Shown here: positions 61,746 to 64,000 of the stretch, piece after piece
Position numbering within the stretch: position 1 is the first letter of the stretch
Layout of the letters: each line of letters opens with the position of its first letter
NCBI GenBank assembly: GCA_036346355.1
Contig: CM070592.1
Location: forward strand, 29,471,967-29,535,966
Length of the DNA stretch: 64,000 nt
Reading direction: 5' to 3'
Origin: Rhipidocladum racemiflorum
Taxonomy: Eukaryota > Streptophyta > Magnoliopsida > Poales > Poaceae
Position numbers and translations under genes: made by a program
Notes under the pieces: generated by a model
Told to the model about the DNA's origin: nothing
The model's input: only the letters and a program-made list of their open reading frames with translations
The model's database searches: none

Positions 61746-62439
61746 GCACTCTCAATTATTATTTGACATAAATCCTTAAATATCATCTTTCGTTCCAACT
61801 TGACATTTAGTACTTTTGAATCTGGTATGAGTCTTGAATCTGTTGCTGGAAGCTTCTCCTATCACCTGTAGCAGCAAACTGAAATGGTTGCTTGCTGGAC
61901 AGCAGCCGCAACAGACTTAACGAAGTTCTTGAGAAGTGCTGCACGGCTGTAAGTTCTTGAGTAGTGCTGCACGGCTGGAAGTTCTTGAGTTCTAGAGTAG
62001 TGCTGCAAATTTGAGCTGCTTTGCAAAGCCATAAGGTAGAGAAATGATGGTAAGCAGCAGTGCAATCCATATTCCATACTTTGAGGTTGGGACTCTGCCA
62101 GTACTAGGAAAAGCTGAGACTGAATCCACCAAATCGAATCAATTGTACTGAAACTACCGTAACAATCACCTCACTTCAGCATGATCTATAATCAAGAACC
62201 CAAAAAATATAACATTTGTCATGTCATAATCATATCTGCCGTCAGATTTGATCAAATTCATCATCAGCTTCTAAAGAAATAAAATTGTGCATCACTAGTT
62301 AAAAATGAATTGAAAAAAATCCAATGAAACCTTATTCCTATTCAGCATTTCAGCTTACTGGGAAAGTTTTGAGACTACAGAAATAAGATATGGAGGCAGA
62401 GTAGTTCTTGAGTACACAAAATATACAGTATGACCAACA
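61746..62439. other. Unassigned stretch with a small tandem repeat
   Basis: AAGTTCTTGAG...AGTGCTGCACGGCTG units of about 30-45 bp are repeated about three times at 61918-62010. Nothing else was recognised. Confidence 0.45.
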
Positions 62440-62531
62440 CAGATTTTTAATTGTACAAATTGCATCCTGCAGATTGTCCGAATTTCTTTCTTGAAGGCCT
62501 GAACAATATCGTGTATTGTTGGACGTCTGAG
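62440..62531 (-). pseudogene. Possible protein kinase C-terminal exon fragment
   Basis: After TTTTTCTGCAACTCAG the minus strand encodes LRRPTIHDIVQAFKKEIRTI, then CRMQF. RP-T-x-x-D-I-V-Q-A-(F/L)-K resembles kinase subdomain XI of plant receptor-like kinases. No other kinase part is nearby. The call rests on about 20 residues and the splice-like acceptor. Confidence 0.3.
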
Positions 62532-62559
62532 CTGAGTTGCAGAAAAACAAAACAGACTT

Positions 62560-64000
62560 TGTTGTACTAGTTCTTTGCGTTGCTTTTCCTGATCGCCAGA
62601 ACACACAGCAAAAACAACGCAGACAACTAACACACACACACGGCAATAAGAGATCAACACTCTGAATATTTTTGGTTCTGCAAAACCTTCGTGATTCAAA
62701 TAACCCAACACAATCAATTAGTTACAGAACCATAATCAGAACTTAGTTACAGAGGACGATCCGGATTCAATAACCAAACTGGACTCTAATTCAGACTTCA
62801 AACCTTCCGTCCGAACTAACTACTGTGACTTGTCCGACACAAAGTCTGAAGATTTCAAAGACAGGCAAACTTCTGCACGTTCCAGACTCAAGTTGGTTCC
62901 CGACTCCCTGACTCAAGGTGGCTTGCTTTTCCGTCCTTCGGCTTGGCCCAACACGGCTTGGCTCGGTGGAGGCGTCTCGCTCTGGGTTCGATCGCTTCAA
63001 GATTGCAGCAACGAACACGTGGGTATTTTGTAGCCTAAGCCCTAGTTTACAACTGTAATCACTGCTCTAGGAGTATAATAAGACCATTAGCGTACGGCAT
63101 AATGCATAATTAGGGTTAAGAATAATCTTTAATTTCGGATGCTTGGTTTGGATGACCATTAGCGTAAGACATATTCTCTTCAACTCAAATCGACTTTCTC
63201 ATTTTCTAAGTTTTTAACTCAATTTTCAGATATTGACAAGTGGGGTCCATATGTCTGGTTTTATTATTTTTGAGAAATGACTATCATATGGGGTCCTCAT
63301 GTCAGTGACTCAATACTTTAGATACCGATTCAGGTTTAAAAATTAAATGATTAATCTCAGTTGCCTCACATGTCAGTGACTCATTAGCTTAAAATTGAGT
63401 TAATTAGTTTTTACTCCAACCTAAGTGAGGTTTCTGACATCCAGGGCCCATATGTCATAGAGACATGGCACTAGCACCATGGCCGAGCTCAATCTTGAGC
63501 TCGATGGTGGTTTATGCGACATGAATGGTCGGGATAGCTAGCGGAGCTCAATGCGAAGCTTTGGGTGGTGGTGATGATGGCCAAAGAGATGGCCAGAGGC
63601 AGAGGTAGGAAGCGGCGAGGCTTCTCGGGTCAAGTGTGAAGTATGCAAATGAGAGTGATCATAGGTGCTCAGGTGGTTGCATTAGATTGCTGGGACCTTG
63701 GTGATGCTATTGCCGTGGGCTCAGAGACTAATGGTCACTGAGCTAATGCAAACAGCCAAAGGGGTGGATGCACAAAATAAGGTAAGAGTGTAAGTGGTTC
63801 TAGCGACTGTGCCAGGTCAAATTGAGTTGCGATAAAGTTTTATGAGCTCACCACGACTACCTGGGTGTGGTCAGTGGCGACAGAGCGAGCTCGATCGGGG
63901 AGGTTGGTCGATGGTGAATGGTGACAGCGGTGAGAAGCTTCACAGTGACAGCTAATCCTAGAGAGAGCTAGCAAAGAAGGGTACCAATAGCTTCGCCATG
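62560..64000. other. Unassigned right end of the window
   Basis: No gene, RNA or transposon border recognised. CATGTCAGTGACTCA occurs twice (about 63298 and 63369) near GGGTCCATATGTC and GGGCCCATATGTC. Such motifs are common in grass intergenic repeats, so a degraded MITE or LTR is likely. 63460-64000 is GA-rich with short direct repeats. Confidence 0.35.

Noticed and set aside
61571..61771. Complete small gene
   Set aside because: The frame only covers the first RT motifs of a Gypsy element and ends in unrelated sequence.

Overview
The window looks like intergenic DNA from a grass (Poaceae) genome. There is no intact, ordinary host gene. Nearly all of it is mobile DNA of types typical of grasses: Ty1/Copia and Ty3/Gypsy LTR elements, solo LTRs, CACTA ends, Tourist-like MITEs and Helitrons carrying gene pieces. 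The few non-transposon coding pieces (RRM, BIM-type bHLH, D-cysteine desulfhydrase, JmjC/cupin) have eukaryotic splice sites and plant-like sequence, and all are fragments.

Layout. 1-14426 is copy A of a duplicated block; copy B starts at 33202 and runs to about 39453. The copies are roughly 99% identical where aligned. Copy A is split by a complete, very young 11.4-kb SIRE/Maximus-like Copia element (1132-12561, TSD TACGT), and copy B keeps the empty site. A CACTA-type element (14427-32036, TSD AGC) follows. It holds a 16.6-kb insertion stack: a reverse-oriented LTR element without visible coding capacity (14611-31190, TSD AAACC), a 3'-truncated Copia (15853 to about 24553), and two solo LTRs of one family in opposite orientation (21801-24298, TSD AGTAT; 25759-28202, TSD CACGT). 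Its right arm carries a 5S rRNA-derived segment. Copy B has a private 3.2-kb segment with three MITE units, then the CACTA left end, then a truncated minus-strand Copia (to about 42426), a plus-strand Copia LTR, a second CACTA-type end (to 44665), a decayed minus-strand Tat-like Gypsy (44666-47998) and a short tandem array.

48500-62600 is the gene-fragment area. D-cysteine desulfhydrase exons lie on the minus strand on both sides of about 10 kb of Helitrons and a nearly complete Reina-like chromovirus (52505-58014, TSD GAGCC). Upstream on the same strand are exons of a JmjC/cupin gene that appears to have lost the segment expected to hold its iron-binding motif. A Helitron also carries the 3' exons of a BIM-like bHLH gene. 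From 62600 to the end only unassigned sequence is visible.

How it fits together. TSDs, the empty site and nesting give a relative order. The CACTA insertion predates the block duplication, the SIRE-like element came after it, and the solo LTRs formed inside already inserted elements. The most distinctive signal is an array of 13-bp hyphenated palindromes: 18 in each LTR of the SIRE-like element and 10 more, mostly inverted, between pol and an extra third reading frame of that element.
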